A stretch of DNA of 64,000 nucleotides from Mycetocola saprophilus. GTDB lineage: Bacteria > Actinomycetota > Actinomycetes > Actinomycetales > Microbacteriaceae. The notes under the pieces are model-generated. The model had not been told where the DNA came from, made no database searches, and saw only the letters and a list, made by a program, of their open reading frames with translations. Both the position numbers and the translations under genes were made by a program. The stretch spans positions 620,001-684,000 of the forward strand of contig NZ_JOEC01000002.1 in the NCBI RefSeq assembly GCF_000718085.1, in the 5' to 3' direction. This document shows, piece by piece, positions 1 to 8,978 of this stretch (the first letter of the stretch is position 1; the number at the start of each line of letters is the position of its first letter).

Positions 1-342
1 GCTGTCGGGCACCGCGGTGATCACGGTACTGGGGGTGGACACGCGCCCCAGCAGTTCCATGATCTCGGTGGTGGTGCCCGAGCGGGTGATGGCGAGGATT
101 CGATCGTAGGTTCGATCCGTGGGGTATTCCGACCCGGCAAACGCATCGGTGAGGCCCTGACCCGCGCGTTCGCGTGCCACCGCATAGCTCATTGCAATAA
201 ACCAGCTGGTTCCACACCCCACCACGGCGACCCGTTCGCCGGGCTGGGGGAGGAGGGCGGCGTTGTTCGCGGCAACCGCGGGAGTCAAACGCCAGGTCTC
301 GGGCTGGGATTCCAGCTCACGGGAGACAAATCGTGAAGCCAT
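1..342 (-). CDS. SIS-domain sugar isomerase/deaminase, partial (C-terminus outside window)
   Basis: The 114 residues visible begin with ATG at 342, preceded by AAAGGA. They contain the start of a SIS (sugar isomerase) fold: a glycine-rich strand-turn reading VAVVGCGTSWFIAMSYA, then AGSEYP, then AITRSGTTTEI, the Ser/Thr loop that binds the sugar phosphate. This matches the isomerase half of GlmS and the related AgaS/FrlB-type amino-sugar isomerases or deaminases. There is no glutamine amidotransferase domain at the N-terminus, so it is not GlmS itself. It diverges from a DeoR-family regulator gene. That is the usual arrangement for amino-sugar catabolism, so a role in amino-sugar phosphate use is inferred. 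The exact substrate cannot be read from the fragment. Confidence 0.85.
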   Translation of the reverse strand, partial: MASRFVSRELESQPETWRLTPAVAANNAALLPQPGERVAVVGCGTSWFIAMSYAVARERAGQGLTDAFAGSEYPTDRTYDRILAITRSGTTTEIMELLGRVSTPSTVITAVPDS

Positions 343-384
343 TCGATGTCCTTTCATCGGTGCGGTGACTATAGAATATGACTG

Positions 385-433
385 TTAATGATTGTTAATC
401 AATATAATTAATCAAGATCGATCAAATTGATCG
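385..433. promoter_or_regulatory. Candidate DeoR operator cluster in divergent SIS/deoR promoter region
   Basis: The 128-bp divergent gap is far more AT-rich than its surroundings. It holds the octamer TTAATCAA twice (395-402, 408-415), a near copy TTAATGAT (385-392), and a perfect 7-bp inverted repeat around one base, CGATCAA-A-TTGATCG (419-433). Arrays of short repeats of this kind are typical DeoR-family operators. A TATGAT -10-like hexamer lies at 459-464, only 6 bp from the GTG of the regulator gene, so repression of both divergent genes by the regulator is likely. Binding itself is inferred. Confidence 0.5.
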
Positions 434-470
434 CGATGACCGTGCGTAAAACGACAGATATGATGGCCCC

Positions 471-1268
471 GTGACTACCCAGCAGCGACTCAACCGACTC
501 CTCGACTTTGTGGGGGAACACGGCAATGTCTCGATCGCCGATATTGTGGCCGAGTTTGAGGTGTCGGCGGCAACCGCCAGGCGCGATCTCACCACGCTCG
601 CCGAGCAGCGACTGGTGACTCGCACCCACGGCGGTGCTTCGGCGCTGAGCACCGGATACGAGCTACCGTTGCAGTACAAGATCGCGCTGCAGGCCGAGGC
701 CAAGATCGCCATCGCCCGGGCAACCGCGGCCCTGATCCCCACCGGGGCGACCGTGGGGATCAACGGGGGAACCACCACCACCGAGGTCGCTCGACACCTC
801 GCCAAGAGCGAGCGGTTTGTGCGCGAGGACGGCGAGCCGGGACTGACCCTGGTGACCAATGCGCTGAATATCGCCTATGAGCTCTCGCTGCGCCGCAACG
901 TGAAAATCACCGTGACCGGGGGTGTGGCCCGCGCCCAGTCCTATGAGCTGGTGGGGCCGCTGGTGCGTGACACGCTGACCGAGTTTGCCCTCGACGTGGT
1001 GGTACTTGGCGTGGATGGGCTGGGGCCCAAATTTGGGGCAACCACCGTGCACGAGAGCGAGGCCGAGGTGAGCCGGATCTTTGCCGAGGTGGGGTCTCGG
1101 GTGATCGTGGTGGCCGATTCCACCAAGATTCTGCGCTCTACTTTTGCGCGAATTTGCTCCCTTGATGCCATCGACGTCCTGGTCACGGATCAGCCGCTGA
1201 AGCTCGAGATTGCCGACCAGTTCACCGCCGCCGGAGTGGAGATCGTGGTTGCCTCCCACGAACCCTAG
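471..1268 (+). CDS. DeoR/GlpR-family transcriptional regulator
   Basis: The 265-residue protein has the full DeoR-family layout. An N-terminal winged helix-turn-helix (about residues 4-57, with VSAATARRDLTTLAEQ as the recognition region) is followed by the family hallmark THGGA. A C-terminal DeoR sensor domain resembling ribose-5-phosphate isomerase (about 75-235) binds a sugar phosphate; INGGTTTTEVA and VVLGVDG are its conserved loops. The GTG start at 471 has no ribosome binding site, while TATGAT at 459-464 would place transcription initiation at or next to the GTG, suggesting a leaderless mRNA. It is divergent from a SIS-domain isomerase gene, so its effector is probably an amino-sugar phosphate. 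AgaR- or GlpR-like specificity cannot be told apart here. Confidence 0.9.
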   Translation: MTTQQRLNRLLDFVGEHGNVSIADIVAEFEVSAATARRDLTTLAEQRLVTRTHGGASALSTGYELPLQYKIALQAEAKIAIARATAALIPTGATVGINGGTTTTEVARHLAKSERFVREDGEPGLTLVTNALNIAYELSLRRNVKITVTGGVARAQSYELVGPLVRDTLTEFALDVVVLGVDGLGPKFGATTVHESEAEVSRIFAEVGSRVIVVADSTKILRSTFARICSLDAIDVLVTDQPLKLEIADQFTAAGVEIVVASHEP

Positions 1269-1303
1269 GCGTGGCCAGCCGCGGAAAATAACGTGGAATT
1301 AGC

Positions 1304-1333
1304 TTGAAATTTTTCCGAACCTGACGATATCCT
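1304..1333 (+). promoter_or_regulatory. Possible promoter of the ABC exporter operon
   Basis: TTGAAA (1304-1309) and TATCCT (1328-1333) are separated by 18 bp in a locally AT-rich stretch of the 156-bp gap before the ABC genes. This is a match to a housekeeping sigma-factor promoter by eye only. Confidence 0.3.
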
Positions 1334-1424
1334 GAAAGGCTGTTCGCCGGGACCCGGCGTCACCCTCGTACATCGACGTTCAATTTCTCGGTGGCGGGGC
1401 CAAATTTCGACCTTCCGGGTACGC

Positions 1425-3200
1425 ATGTCTTCACCTTCTGTTTTTTCCTCCCTGTGGCGCCTGCGCGAGTACGCACGTCCCGCTTTGCCGCGCCTCGCGC
1501 TCGGCGGCGTGGCCGGGCTGTTCGCGGGGCTACTGGCGCTGGCGATCCCGCTGGTGCTGCGCGAACTCGTGGATGGGCCGCTGGCCTCCCGCGACACCGC
1601 CCTGATCATCGGTGCGGCCGGCATCGTGCTGGCGCTCGGCGTGGCCGAGGCGGCCACCGTGGCCGTGCGCCGCTGGCTGGTGCTGACCCCCGGCACTCAC
1701 GTCGAGGCGGCCATGCGCAACGCGATGTATGAGCGCCTGCAGGATCTGCCGGTGTCCTTCCACGACCGCTGGCAATCCGGTCAGCTGCTCTCGCGTCAGG
1801 GCACCGACCTGGGGCTGATTCGTCGCTGGCTCGCCTTCGGCATCATCCTGCTCTTTGTAAACCTGGTGACCATCGTGGTGGGCACCGCGGTGCTGTTCAC
1901 CTGGCATCCGCTGCTCGGCGGGATCTTCCTGCTGATCTCGGTGCCGATCTGGATCTACGGCTTCGCGTTTGAAAAGCGCTACGCCGTGGTGGCTCGGCTG
2001 AGCCAGGACCAGACCGGCGACCTGGCCACCTCGGTCGAGGAATCGGTGCACGGCATCCGGGTCCTCAAGGCCTTCGGCCGTGGCCGGCACGCGCTGCGCG
2101 GCTTCACCCGTCAGGCCCAGGACCTCCAGGGCACCGAGATCAAGAAGGCCAAGGCCCTCGCGGGCATCTGGCTGTGGCTTGTGCTGCTCCCGGACATCGG
2201 TTTCGCGCTGTGTCTGCTGGGCGGGATCTGGCTGGCCAGCCTGGGCCAGATCAGCGTGGGTGAGCTCTTTGCGTTCTTCGCCACCGCGACGATCCTGCGC
2301 TTCCCGCTGGAATCCATCGGCTTCCTGCTGGCGATGACCCTGGACGCGCGTGCCGCGACCGACCGTTTCTTCGAGGTCATGGACGAGCCGATCACCCTGG
2401 CCGATCCCGAGGCCCCGAAGCACATCGAGAATCCCCGCGGACGCCTGGAATTCGACGACGTCCACTTCCGCTTCCCCGACGCCCCCGCGGGCACCCCCGA
2501 CCTGCTGGACGGGGTGTCCTTCACCGTGGAACCCGGTCACACCGTGGCCGTGGTGGGGCTGACCGGATCGGGCAAGTCCACGCTGACGGCCCTCGCCTCG
2601 CGCCTCTACGAGGTGACCGCGGGATCCATCCGCCTGGACGGGGTCGACCTGCGCGAGCTCAACCGCGACGACATCTACGCCAACCAGTCGGTGGCGTTTG
2701 AGGAGCCCACGCTCTTTAGCGCCTCGATCCGGGACAACGTGCTGCTGGGCCGGGAGGACACCAAGTCCGACCCGGAGACCGCCCAGAAGTCGCTGGATCG
2801 CGCCCTCGACGTGGCCCAGGCGGACTTTGTCCGTCGTCTGCCCGAGGGTGTGGAAACCGTGGTGGGTGAGGAGGGCATGAGCCTCTCCGGCGGTCAGCGT
2901 CAGCGCGTGGCCCTGGCTCGTGCGCTGGCCACCGACCCGAAGATCCTGGTCCTCGACGACCCGCTCTCGGCGCTGGATGTCAACACCGAGGCCCGGGTCG
3001 AGGAGGGGATGCGCCGCGACTACGGCACCACCTCAACCCTGATCGTGGCCCACCGTCCCTCGACCGTGCAGACCGCCGACCACGTGGTCCTGCTGCACGA
3101 GGGTCGCATCCACGATGCGGGCACCCACCGTGAGCTGCTGGAACGCAGCGCCGAATACCGATTTGTACTGTCCAGTTTGGACGAGGAGAACACCCGATGA
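1425..3200 (+). CDS. ABC exporter half-transporter, degenerate-site subunit (TMD-NBD)
   Basis: This 591-residue half-transporter has an N-terminal six-helix type I exporter membrane domain (about 20-310) and a C-terminal ATPase domain (about 340-580). Visible motifs are Walker [10 protein letters not shown] (about 376), signature LSGGQ (about 487), Walker B ILVLDDP (about 506) and the H-loop VAHRPST (about 541). The residue after the Walker B aspartate, normally the catalytic glutamate, is Asp (LDDP). That is the hallmark of the degenerate site in heterodimeric exporters. The last four bases overlap the start of the second half-transporter gene, so the two are translationally coupled partners. 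The family includes multidrug and lipid exporters; the substrate is unknown. Confidence 0.93.
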   Translation: MSSPSVFSSLWRLREYARPALPRLALGGVAGLFAGLLALAIPLVLRELVDGPLASRDTALIIGAAGIVLALGVAEAATVAVRRWLVLTPGTHVEAAMRNAMYERLQDLPVSFHDRWQSGQLLSRQGTDLGLIRRWLAFGIILLFVNLVTIVVGTAVLFTWHPLLGGIFLLISVPIWIYGFAFEKRYAVVARLSQDQTGDLATSVEESVHGIRVLKAFGRGRHALRGFTRQAQDLQGTEIKKAKALAGIWLWLVLLPDIGFALCLLGGIWLASLGQISVGELFAFFATATILRFPLESIGFLLAMTLDARAATDRFFEVMDEPITLADPEAPKHIENPRGRLEFDDVHFRFPDAPAGTPDLLDGVSFTVEPGHTVAVVGLTGSGKSTLTALASRLYEVTAGSIRLDGVDLRELNRDDIYANQSVAFEEPTLFSASIRDNVLLGREDTKSDPETAQKSLDRALDVAQADFVRRLPEGVETVVGEEGMSLSGGQRQRVALARALATDPKILVLDDPLSALDVNTEARVEEGMRRDYGTTSTLIVAHRPSTVQTADHVVLLHEGRIHDAGTHRELLERSAEYRFVLSSLDEENTR

Positions 3201-5014
3201 GTGACAACACCGTGCAGGGGGTGAACGGCGAGGAACGCTCCTCGCTGACCCCCGAGGAATCCGCACGGATCCGTAAGCGATCCCTGAAGCTCCTGGGTGA
3301 GCTGGTGCGTCCGGTTCGCGGCCGGGTGATCCTGACGATGGTGGTCGTGATTCTCTCGACCGCCGCCCAGGTCGCCGGCCCCGCGCTGATCGCGTTCGGG
3401 CTGAACCAGGCGCTTCCCGCGGTGCTGGATCAGGCCGACTGGGCCCCCGCCTTCCTGGCCGTGGGCGCGCTGCTGGCCTCGGGCATCGTGGGCGCCGTGC
3501 TCATCTCCTGGTACACGATTCTGAGTGCCCGGGTGAGCCAGGCGATCCTGCTGGACCTGCGCCTGCGCGTGTTTGCGCACACCCAGGACCTGAGCCTCGA
3601 CTTCCACGAGAGCTACACCTCGGGCCGGATCATTTCCCGCCAGACCAGTGACCTCGACGCGATCCGCGAGCTGCTGGATTCCGGCATCAACCAGCTGGTG
3701 TCCGGCGTGCTCTACATGTCGTTCACCGCGGTGGCGATGGTCCTGCTGGACCCGATCAGCGCGCTGGTGATCGCGATCGCCCTGATCCCGCTGTTCCTGC
3801 TCGGGCGCTGGTTCCAGCGCCGCTCGCAGGTGCTGTTCCGCCAGCAGCGGGTGGCATCGGCGCAGACCATCGTGAAGTTTGTCGAAACCATGACCGGCAT
3901 CCGCGCGGTCAAGGCCTTCCGCGCCCGTCGCCGCAACGAGGAGGAGTTCGGCGAGAAGGTCGAGAACCTGCGCGGGATCAACGCCCGGGTGATCGGCCTG
4001 TTCGGAATCTTCGATCCGGGCCTGATCCTGATCGCCAACGTCTCGGTGGCCGTGATCGTGCTGGTGGGCGGCCTGCGGGTGGCCGGCGGTTCGATCGCGA
4101 TCGGAACGCTGCTGGCCGCGGTCCTCTACGCCAAGCGCTTCTTCGACCCGGTCGAGGACATGGCCATGTTCTACAACTCCTATCAGTCGGCCGCGGCCGC
4201 GCTGGAGAAGATCTCGGGTGTGCTGGAGGAGGAGCCGGGGGTTCCCGCTCCGCAGACCCCGGTCGCGCTGCACACGCCGCGCGGTCACCTGGAGTTCCAG
4301 GAGACCACGTTTGGGTACGGTAACGGGGTGGAAATCCTGCCGAAGTTCTCGCTGGAGATTCCCGCCGGGCAGACCATCGCCCTGGTGGGGGCCACCGGCG
4401 CGGGCAAAACCACGCTGGCCAAGCTCATGTCCCGGTTCTACGACCCGACCTCGGGCCGGGTGACCCTGGACGGGGTGGACCTGCGCGATCTGGACGATGC
4501 ACACCTGCGCCGTGCGGTGGTCATGGTCACCCAGGAGGCATACCTGTTCTCGGGCACCATCGCCGACAACATCGCGCTGGGCAACCCCGATGCCACCCGC
4601 GAGCAGATCATCGAGGCCGCCCGCGCGGTGGGCGCCGACACCTTCATCGAGGCGATGCCCGCCGGGTTTGACACCGACGTGAATAAGCGCGGTGGGCGCC
4701 TGTCGGCGGGTCAGCGTCAGCTGGTCTCGTTTGCCCGCGCGTTCCTCGCCGATCCCGCGGTGCTGCTGCTGGATGAGGCCACCGCCTCGCTGGATATCCC
4801 GGGGGAACGCGCGGTGCAGAACGCACTGCAGACCCTGCTGGCATCGCGAACCGCGGTGATCATCGCGCACCGGTTGTCCACGGTGGCGATCGCCGACCGG
4901 GTGCTGGTGATGGAGCAGGGCCAAATCGTCGAGGACGATACCCCCGAGGCACTGATCAGCGGGACCGGCCGCTTTGCCAAACTGCACGCGGCCTGGCGAA
5001 ACTCACTGGTCTAG
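3197..5014 (+). CDS. ABC exporter half-transporter, consensus-site subunit (TMD-NBD)
   Basis: The 605-residue partner overlaps the preceding gene by ATGA. A cytoplasmic N-terminal tail of about 35 residues leads into the six-helix exporter domain (about 40-330), then the ATPase domain (about 355-600). Walker A is GATGAGKTT (about 396), Walker B is [12 protein letters not shown] with the catalytic glutamate intact (about 521), and the H-loop is IAHRLST (about 555). Its signature reads LSAGQ instead of LSGGQ. In a head-to-tail dimer that altered signature faces the Asp-bearing ATP site of the partner, so one ATP site is degenerate and the other functional. This asymmetry is characteristic of TM287/288- or BmrCD-like exporters. 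Substrate unknown. Confidence 0.93.
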   Translation: MSDNTVQGVNGEERSSLTPEESARIRKRSLKLLGELVRPVRGRVILTMVVVILSTAAQVAGPALIAFGLNQALPAVLDQADWAPAFLAVGALLASGIVGAVLISWYTILSARVSQAILLDLRLRVFAHTQDLSLDFHESYTSGRIISRQTSDLDAIRELLDSGINQLVSGVLYMSFTAVAMVLLDPISALVIAIALIPLFLLGRWFQRRSQVLFRQQRVASAQTIVKFVETMTGIRAVKAFRARRRNEEEFGEKVENLRGINARVIGLFGIFDPGLILIANVSVAVIVLVGGLRVAGGSIAIGTLLAAVLYAKRFFDPVEDMAMFYNSYQSAAAALEKISGVLEEEPGVPAPQTPVALHTPRGHLEFQETTFGYGNGVEILPKFSLEIPAGQTIALVGATGAGKTTLAKLMSRFYDPTSGRVTLDGVDLRDLDDAHLRRAVVMVTQEAYLFSGTIADNIALGNPDATREQIIEAARAVGADTFIEAMPAGFDTDVNKRGGRLSAGQRQLVSFARAFLADPAVLLLDEATASLDIPGERAVQNALQTLLASRTAVIIAHRLSTVAIADRVLVMEQGQIVEDDTPEALISGTGRFAKLHAAWRNSLV

Positions 5015-5026
5015 ACCCGGACATCA

Positions 5027-5072
5027 AAATCGCGAGGGTGCCACGGATTGATCCGTGGCACCCTCGCGATTT
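5027..5072. terminator. Bidirectional intrinsic terminator
   Basis: A perfect 22-bp inverted repeat (5027-5048 and 5051-5072) with a 2-base loop has A-rich and T-rich outer ends. It sits between the convergent ABC exporter operon and a lipoprotein gene and can serve both strands. Confidence 0.85.
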
Positions 5073-5088
5073 GTCCTGAGTATCTCGA

Positions 5089-5517
5089 CTACTTGGGGGA
5101 GACCAGCGTCTCGCCGTAGTAGTTGCCGCCCGCGGTGAAGATGCTCCAGTCTCCGCAGATCTGGACCTCCTTGGGGACCTCGGTGGGCCACCAGGTGTCG
5201 TTCAGGCCGGGCGACTCGGGGCGCTCACCGGCCTTGCAGGCACCCTCGGGCAGCGGGGAGTCGGTGTGGAAGGTGATCAGGGTGCCCGGGGTGGACGGGT
5301 GCGACTTGATCCGAATGTTAGTGGAATCCTCGGGGATGAACGGGGTCGGAGCGAGCTTCGCGGCTTCCGGCGCAAATTCCTTATAGGTGGGATAGATCGC
5401 GGACTTCGGTTCGGCAATCAGGGTGTTGACCGTTCCGCACCCGGCAAGCCCAATCACCCCGACCACGGAGAGTGCGGCGAAGGAGAGAATGCGGGCAGAA
5501 GACCAAACACGTTGCAT
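5089..5517 (-). CDS. Small secreted lipoprotein of unknown function
   Basis: The 142-residue protein starts with a basic, hydrophobic signal sequence ending in the lipobox LAGC, so Cys27 should be lipidated and the protein held on the outer face of the membrane. The mature part, about 115 residues, contains two further cysteines (in GACKAGE and VQICGDW) that could form a disulfide, and a Trp-rich segment. No known domain was recognised. It is transcribed alone, ends at the shared terminator with the ABC exporter operon, and has about 200 bp of non-coding DNA upstream. That upstream DNA includes an inverted repeat CATTACC/GGTAATG at 5651-5679. Confidence 0.8.
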   Translation of the reverse strand: MQRVWSSARILSFAALSVVGVIGLAGCGTVNTLIAEPKSAIYPTYKEFAPEAAKLAPTPFIPEDSTNIRIKSHPSTPGTLITFHTDSPLPEGACKAGERPESPGLNDTWWPTEVPKEVQICGDWSIFTAGGNYYGETLVSPK

Positions 5518-5725
5518 AATTCCATTACAACGCGCTTTCCTGTGACGAACATCGTACGCGGGCGTGGCGTGTGTCGTCCTCGGGGATGATTTTCGGCGCC
5601 TGGCGGCTAAAAACCGCGTATTAACGCGGAGTTAAGTTGCCTCGGTGACACATTACCGAATTGCAACGATTTGGTAATGATTCTCGTGCGCCTCTTCCCA
5701 TGTTCCCCATTTGGGGGACCGGAAA

Positions 5726-6217
5726 TCACGCCTTTGCGCCCGGGGGCTTTGCGTCGGCGGCGGGGTGTTCCTCGAACACCGTCTCGACCCGGGTCACGAA
5801 TGCCGTTTTTGTCGGCCGCGGATGTCTACCCAGCCGGCGCAGCGCCGTGCCCTCGGCCTCCCAGTGTTCGAGCGCGACCTCGTTCAGATGGACCGGCAGC
5901 GTTCCGTCGGCACGGAGCACACGCCACCAGGGGAGATCGTGCCCCTGACGCGCCATGATGGCGCCGACCTGCCGGGCGGCGCGGGTCCCCATCGCCGCGG
6001 CCACGCCGCCGTAGCTCATGACCCGGCCCGAGGGAATGGCCAGGACCACACGATAGACGGCCTCGAGAAACGCCTCGGGATCGTCAATCCGAGGCAGCGT
6101 CACCCGGAATTCGGGCTCGCCGGACGCCGGTATCGGTGCCTGCGCCGCAGAGTCCCGAGCGGTAGGTTTCCGAACGACAGGTTCCCGCGCGGCGGAGCGC
6201 CGGGTCGGTGCCGTCAT
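5726..6217 (-). CDS. Alkyltransferase-like protein (ATL; MGMT-fold DNA-binding, no catalytic Cys)
   Basis: A 163-residue protein whose core (about 45-140) is the O6-alkylguanine-DNA alkyltransferase DNA-binding domain: IPSGRVMSYGGVA, then GTRAARQVGAIMAR, then PWWRVLRADG. In true alkyltransferases the active site reads PCHR. Here the cysteine is replaced by tryptophan, as in ATL proteins, which bind O6-alkylguanine and flag it for nucleotide excision repair. The first 40 or so residues are an Ala/Arg/Pro-rich tail not seen in typical ATLs of about 100 residues, and there is also a C-terminal tail. Its ATG directly follows the TAG of the GNAT gene upstream, so the two are co-transcribed and probably translationally coupled. 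Confidence 0.88.
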   Translation of the reverse strand: MTAPTRRSAAREPVVRKPTARDSAAQAPIPASGEPEFRVTLPRIDDPEAFLEAVYRVVLAIPSGRVMSYGGVAAAMGTRAARQVGAIMARQGHDLPWWRVLRADGTLPVHLNEVALEHWEAEGTALRRLGRHPRPTKTAFVTRVETVFEEHPAADAKPPGAKA

Positions 6218-6670
6218 CTAGATCGCGCGGCGGGCCAGGACCTCGCCGTACGCGGTTTCCCCCACGGGCTCAAAGCCCACCTGGCGGAAGAACACATCGG
6301 GGCCGAGGTCGCCGGGCTCGTAGATCACGCTGACGTGATCGAAGCCGCGCTTGCGGGCCTCCTCGGTCAGGGCGTCGACCGCGAAGGTACCCACGCCCTC
6401 GCCCTGGGCGTCGGCGTCCACGTTGATGCGCCATAGGACGCTGCGGAACTCCTCGCTGGGGGAGTCCTCGTCGAAGGATGCCTGGACAAATCCGACCACC
6501 TTGTTGTCGCGCAAAACCACGCGCTGCCAGGTGGTGGAGGGGTCGGTGACGGCGGCGGCTACCGAGTATGAGACGGGCGCAACAAACTGCTCCTGTCCGG
6601 GCTTCAGGGTCAGGGCGTTTACCGCGACGATGGTCGTGGCCGAAAGTTCCTCAAGGCGTAGGTCGGTCAT
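6218..6670 (-). CDS. GNAT-family N-acetyltransferase
   Basis: This 150-residue single-domain GNAT protein has the acetyl-CoA-binding region about two thirds along (INVDADAQGEGVGTFAVDAL, equivalent to the R/Q-x-x-G-x-G/A motif A) and the C-terminal FFRQVGFEPVGE strand and loop. The chosen ATG at 6670 is where similarity to the fold begins; the open frame continues upstream only as antisense of icd. It is the first gene of a two-gene unit with the alkyltransferase-like protein and diverges from icd. The acceptor substrate is unknown. Confidence 0.85.
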   Translation of the reverse strand: MTDLRLEELSATTIVAVNALTLKPGQEQFVAPVSYSVAAAVTDPSTTWQRVVLRDNKVVGFVQASFDEDSPSEEFRSVLWRINVDADAQGEGVGTFAVDALTEEARKRGFDHVSVIYEPGDLGPDVFFRQVGFEPVGETAYGEVLARRAI

Positions 6671-6754
6671 ATCCCTAGGGTAGCCCCACCCTCCTGGCAG
6701 TGGTAGTCCGCGACGCGAATACTCTGGATACTGGATGTTCACCCATCGAATCTG

Positions 6755-6768
6755 TCTCGATGTCGAGA
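6755..6768. promoter_or_regulatory. Palindrome upstream of icd (candidate operator)
   Basis: TCTCGA-TG-TCGAGA is a perfect 6-bp inverted repeat in the 162-bp divergent gap between the GNAT gene and icd, followed at once by an AT-rich stretch. Its position suits control of icd. The cognate regulator cannot be named from sequence. Confidence 0.4.
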
Positions 6769-6832
6769 TAATTCGCTCGCTCCGGTAAGCTGGCTGATGG
6801 CCGGACCCGGCCCGTTTCTGAGGAGCACTCTT

Positions 6833-8047
6833 ATGAGCAAAATCAAGGTTGAGGGAACCGTTGTCGAGCTCGACGGCGACGAGATGACCCGCATCATCTG
6901 GCAGTCCATCAAGGACACCCTGATTCACCCCTATGTCGACGTGAACCTGGAGTACTACGACCTGGGTATCGAGTCGCGCGACGCTACCGACGACCAGATC
7001 ACCATCGATGCCGCTCACGCGATCCAGAAGCACGGGGTCGGCGTGAAGTGCGCAACCATCACCCCCGATGAGGCTCGGGTCGAGGAGTTCGGCCTGAAGA
7101 AGATGTGGAAGAGCCCCAACGGCACGATCCGCAATATCCTCGGCGGCGTGATCTTCCGCGAGCCGATCATCATCTCCAACATCCCGCGCCTGGTTCCGGG
7201 CTGGAACAAGCCGATCATCATCGGCCGTCACGCCTTCGGTGACCAGTACCGCGCCACCGACTTCCTGTTCCAGGGTGAGGGCACCCTGACCGTTGAGTTC
7301 ACCCCCAAGGACGGTGGCGAAGCTCAGAAGTTCGAGGTTTACCAGGCACCCAGCGACGGTATTGCCCAGGTTCAGTACAACCTCGACTCCTCGATCCGCG
7401 ACTTCGCTCGCGCCTCGCTGAACTACGGCCTGAGCCGCAACTACCCGGTCTACCTCTCGACCAAGAACACCATCCTCAAGGCCTATGACGGTCGCTTCAA
7501 GGACATCTTCCAGGAGATCTTCGAGGCCGAGTTCAAGGCCGACTTCGACGCCGCGGGCCTCACCTACGAGCACCGCCTGATCGATGACATGGTGGCCTCG
7601 GCCATGAAGTGGGAGGGCGGTTACGTCTGGGCCTGCAAGAACTACGACGGTGACGTGCAGTCCGACACCGTGGCCCAGGGCTTCGGCTCGCTGGGTCTGA
7701 TGACCTCGGTCCTGTCGACTCCGGACGGCAAGGTTGTGGAGGCCGAGGCCGCCCACGGTACCGTGACCCGTCACTACCGTCAGCACCAGGCCGGCAAGCC
7801 GACCTCGACCAACCCGATCGCCTCGATCTTCGCCTGGACCCGTGGCTTCGCCCACCGTGGCAAGCTGGATAACAACCAGGAGCTGATCGACTTCGCGAAC
7901 ACCCTCGAAGACGTCGTGATTAAGACCGTCGAGTCCGGCAAGATGACCAAGGACCTCGCGCTCCTGGTTGGCCCGGACCAGGCCTACCAGACCACCGAGG
8001 AGTTCCTCGCGTCGATCACCGCGAACCTGCAGGCTCGCCTGGGCTAG
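6833..8047 (+). CDS. icd: NADP-dependent isocitrate dehydrogenase (homodimeric type II)
   Basis: The 404-residue enzyme oxidatively decarboxylates isocitrate to 2-oxoglutarate in the TCA cycle, making NADPH. It belongs to the eukaryote-like homodimeric class: [14 protein letters not shown] at the N-terminus, the substrate loop [37 protein letters not shown], and the C-terminal [15 protein letters not shown] and [15 protein letters not shown] segments. This differs from the monomeric 80-kDa enzyme of corynebacteria. The start at 6833 follows GAGGAG; the frame extends upstream without a plausible start. The gene is transcribed alone and ends at a strong terminator. Confidence 0.97.
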   Translation: MSKIKVEGTVVELDGDEMTRIIWQSIKDTLIHPYVDVNLEYYDLGIESRDATDDQITIDAAHAIQKHGVGVKCATITPDEARVEEFGLKKMWKSPNGTIRNILGGVIFREPIIISNIPRLVPGWNKPIIIGRHAFGDQYRATDFLFQGEGTLTVEFTPKDGGEAQKFEVYQAPSDGIAQVQYNLDSSIRDFARASLNYGLSRNYPVYLSTKNTILKAYDGRFKDIFQEIFEAEFKADFDAAGLTYEHRLIDDMVASAMKWEGGYVWACKNYDGDVQSDTVAQGFGSLGLMTSVLSTPDGKVVEAEAAHGTVTRHYRQHQAGKPTSTNPIASIFAWTRGFAHRGKLDNNQELIDFANTLEDVVIKTVESGKMTKDLALLVGPDQAYQTTEEFLASITANLQARLG

Positions 8048-8058
8048 TCGCCCCTCGT

Positions 8059-8098
8059 CAAAAGCCCCGTCGGATCCTCGGATCCGACGGGGCTTTTG
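8059..8098. terminator. Intrinsic terminator downstream of icd
   Basis: A perfect 18-bp stem (8059-8076 and 8081-8098) with a CTCG loop has A4 and T4 at its outer ends. It serves icd and probably the convergent lipoprotein gene. Confidence 0.85.
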
Positions 8099-8130
8099 CG
8101 TACCCGGAGGCAGCGCTTGTGGGGCGAGTG

Positions 8131-8664
8131 TTATCCCGCGGGGGCCTCGGTCGGGGGCGTGGCGCTGGGGCAGAGCTTGAGGAATGCCGCATCGGCGTCC
8201 TTGGCTGCCTTTTCCGCTGTGGACAGCTTGTCGAGGTCCACCTTGCTGGGGTCGGTCTGGCCCTGCTGGAGCACATCGGCCATCGCCGCGGCGGTGCTGG
8301 TGAGCAAGAGTCCGGCCTTGCGAACCTCATCATTATTGATCGCGTTGAAGGCGTTAGAGAGCTCGATATTGGTGGCGCGCAGGGTTGCGAACGCGCCCGC
8401 CGGGTCCTCGGTGGGGTTGACCGTCGAGTTGGCCGGATACGCGGTGTTGAGGGCGGCATTGGCCGTGGCGCAGGCGGTGGCCAGATCCACGGGGTCGCCC
8501 GTGGGGGAGGTGGTTGGGGAGGGGAAGGGCTCGCTCTTCGGCGCGGATTCCGCGGTGGAGGAAGGTGCGGGGGTCGGGTCTGCGGCCGAGCAGCCGGCGA
8601 GGCCGATGATGCCGGCAAGCAGAACCGGCACCAGGGCGAAACGGCGGGGGATAAGCGGGTGCAT
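8131..8664 (-). CDS. Lipoprotein of unknown function
   Basis: A 177-residue secreted lipoprotein. The signal peptide ends in IIGLAGCS (lipid-bearing cysteine about residue 25), followed by a disordered Pro/Ser/Thr/Glu-rich linker of about 35 residues. A helical, Ala-rich domain of about 100 residues follows, with two cysteines (ATACATAN and KLCPSA) that could pair. The ATG at 8664 was chosen because it places the signal peptide at the N-terminus; the open frame runs 38 codons further upstream without signal character. No family was recognised. It diverges from an LpqN-like lipoprotein gene. Confidence 0.78.
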   Translation of the reverse strand: MHPLIPRRFALVPVLLAGIIGLAGCSAADPTPAPSSTAESAPKSEPFPSPTTSPTGDPVDLATACATANAALNTAYPANSTVNPTEDPAGAFATLRATNIELSNAFNAINNDEVRKAGLLLTSTAAAMADVLQQGQTDPSKVDLDKLSTAEKAAKDADAAFLKLCPSATPPTEAPAG

Positions 8665-8978
8665 GAGAGTCTTTCGGATCGGGTGCTCGGTGAGCGTAGC
8701 AGACCGGCCTGGGTCTTCGATTAGCCGAGAGAATTCACGCGATCGGGTCGCACAGCGCGGCGGTAGAACGCATTGCATAACGCTTGATGTGTAAATACGT
8801 CAGGGCAAGGTGCAATTCGCGTCGCGTCGTTCTCGGCAGCGTTGTCCTAACATATCGTTGAAAATGACCGCGGGCCCTGTGCGATCTTAGACAACGGTTG
8901 TTATCTATTGGATTCACGAAGTCGAACTCCGCGGGCACCGTAAACCGATAACCCCCAACCACGGAGCTTGAAGACTCG
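8665..8978. other. Divergent intergenic region between two lipoprotein genes
   Basis: No gene is apparent in this 314-bp gap. It should hold the promoters of both flanking lipoprotein genes. A short palindrome ACAAC-G-GTTGT lies at 8891-8901 in an AT-rich patch. Nothing else recognisable was seen. Confidence 0.5.

Noticed and set aside
6671..7855. Long minus-strand open frame continuing upstream of the GNAT gene
   Set aside because: It is antisense of icd in a high-GC codon context; GNAT similarity begins only at the ATG at 6670.
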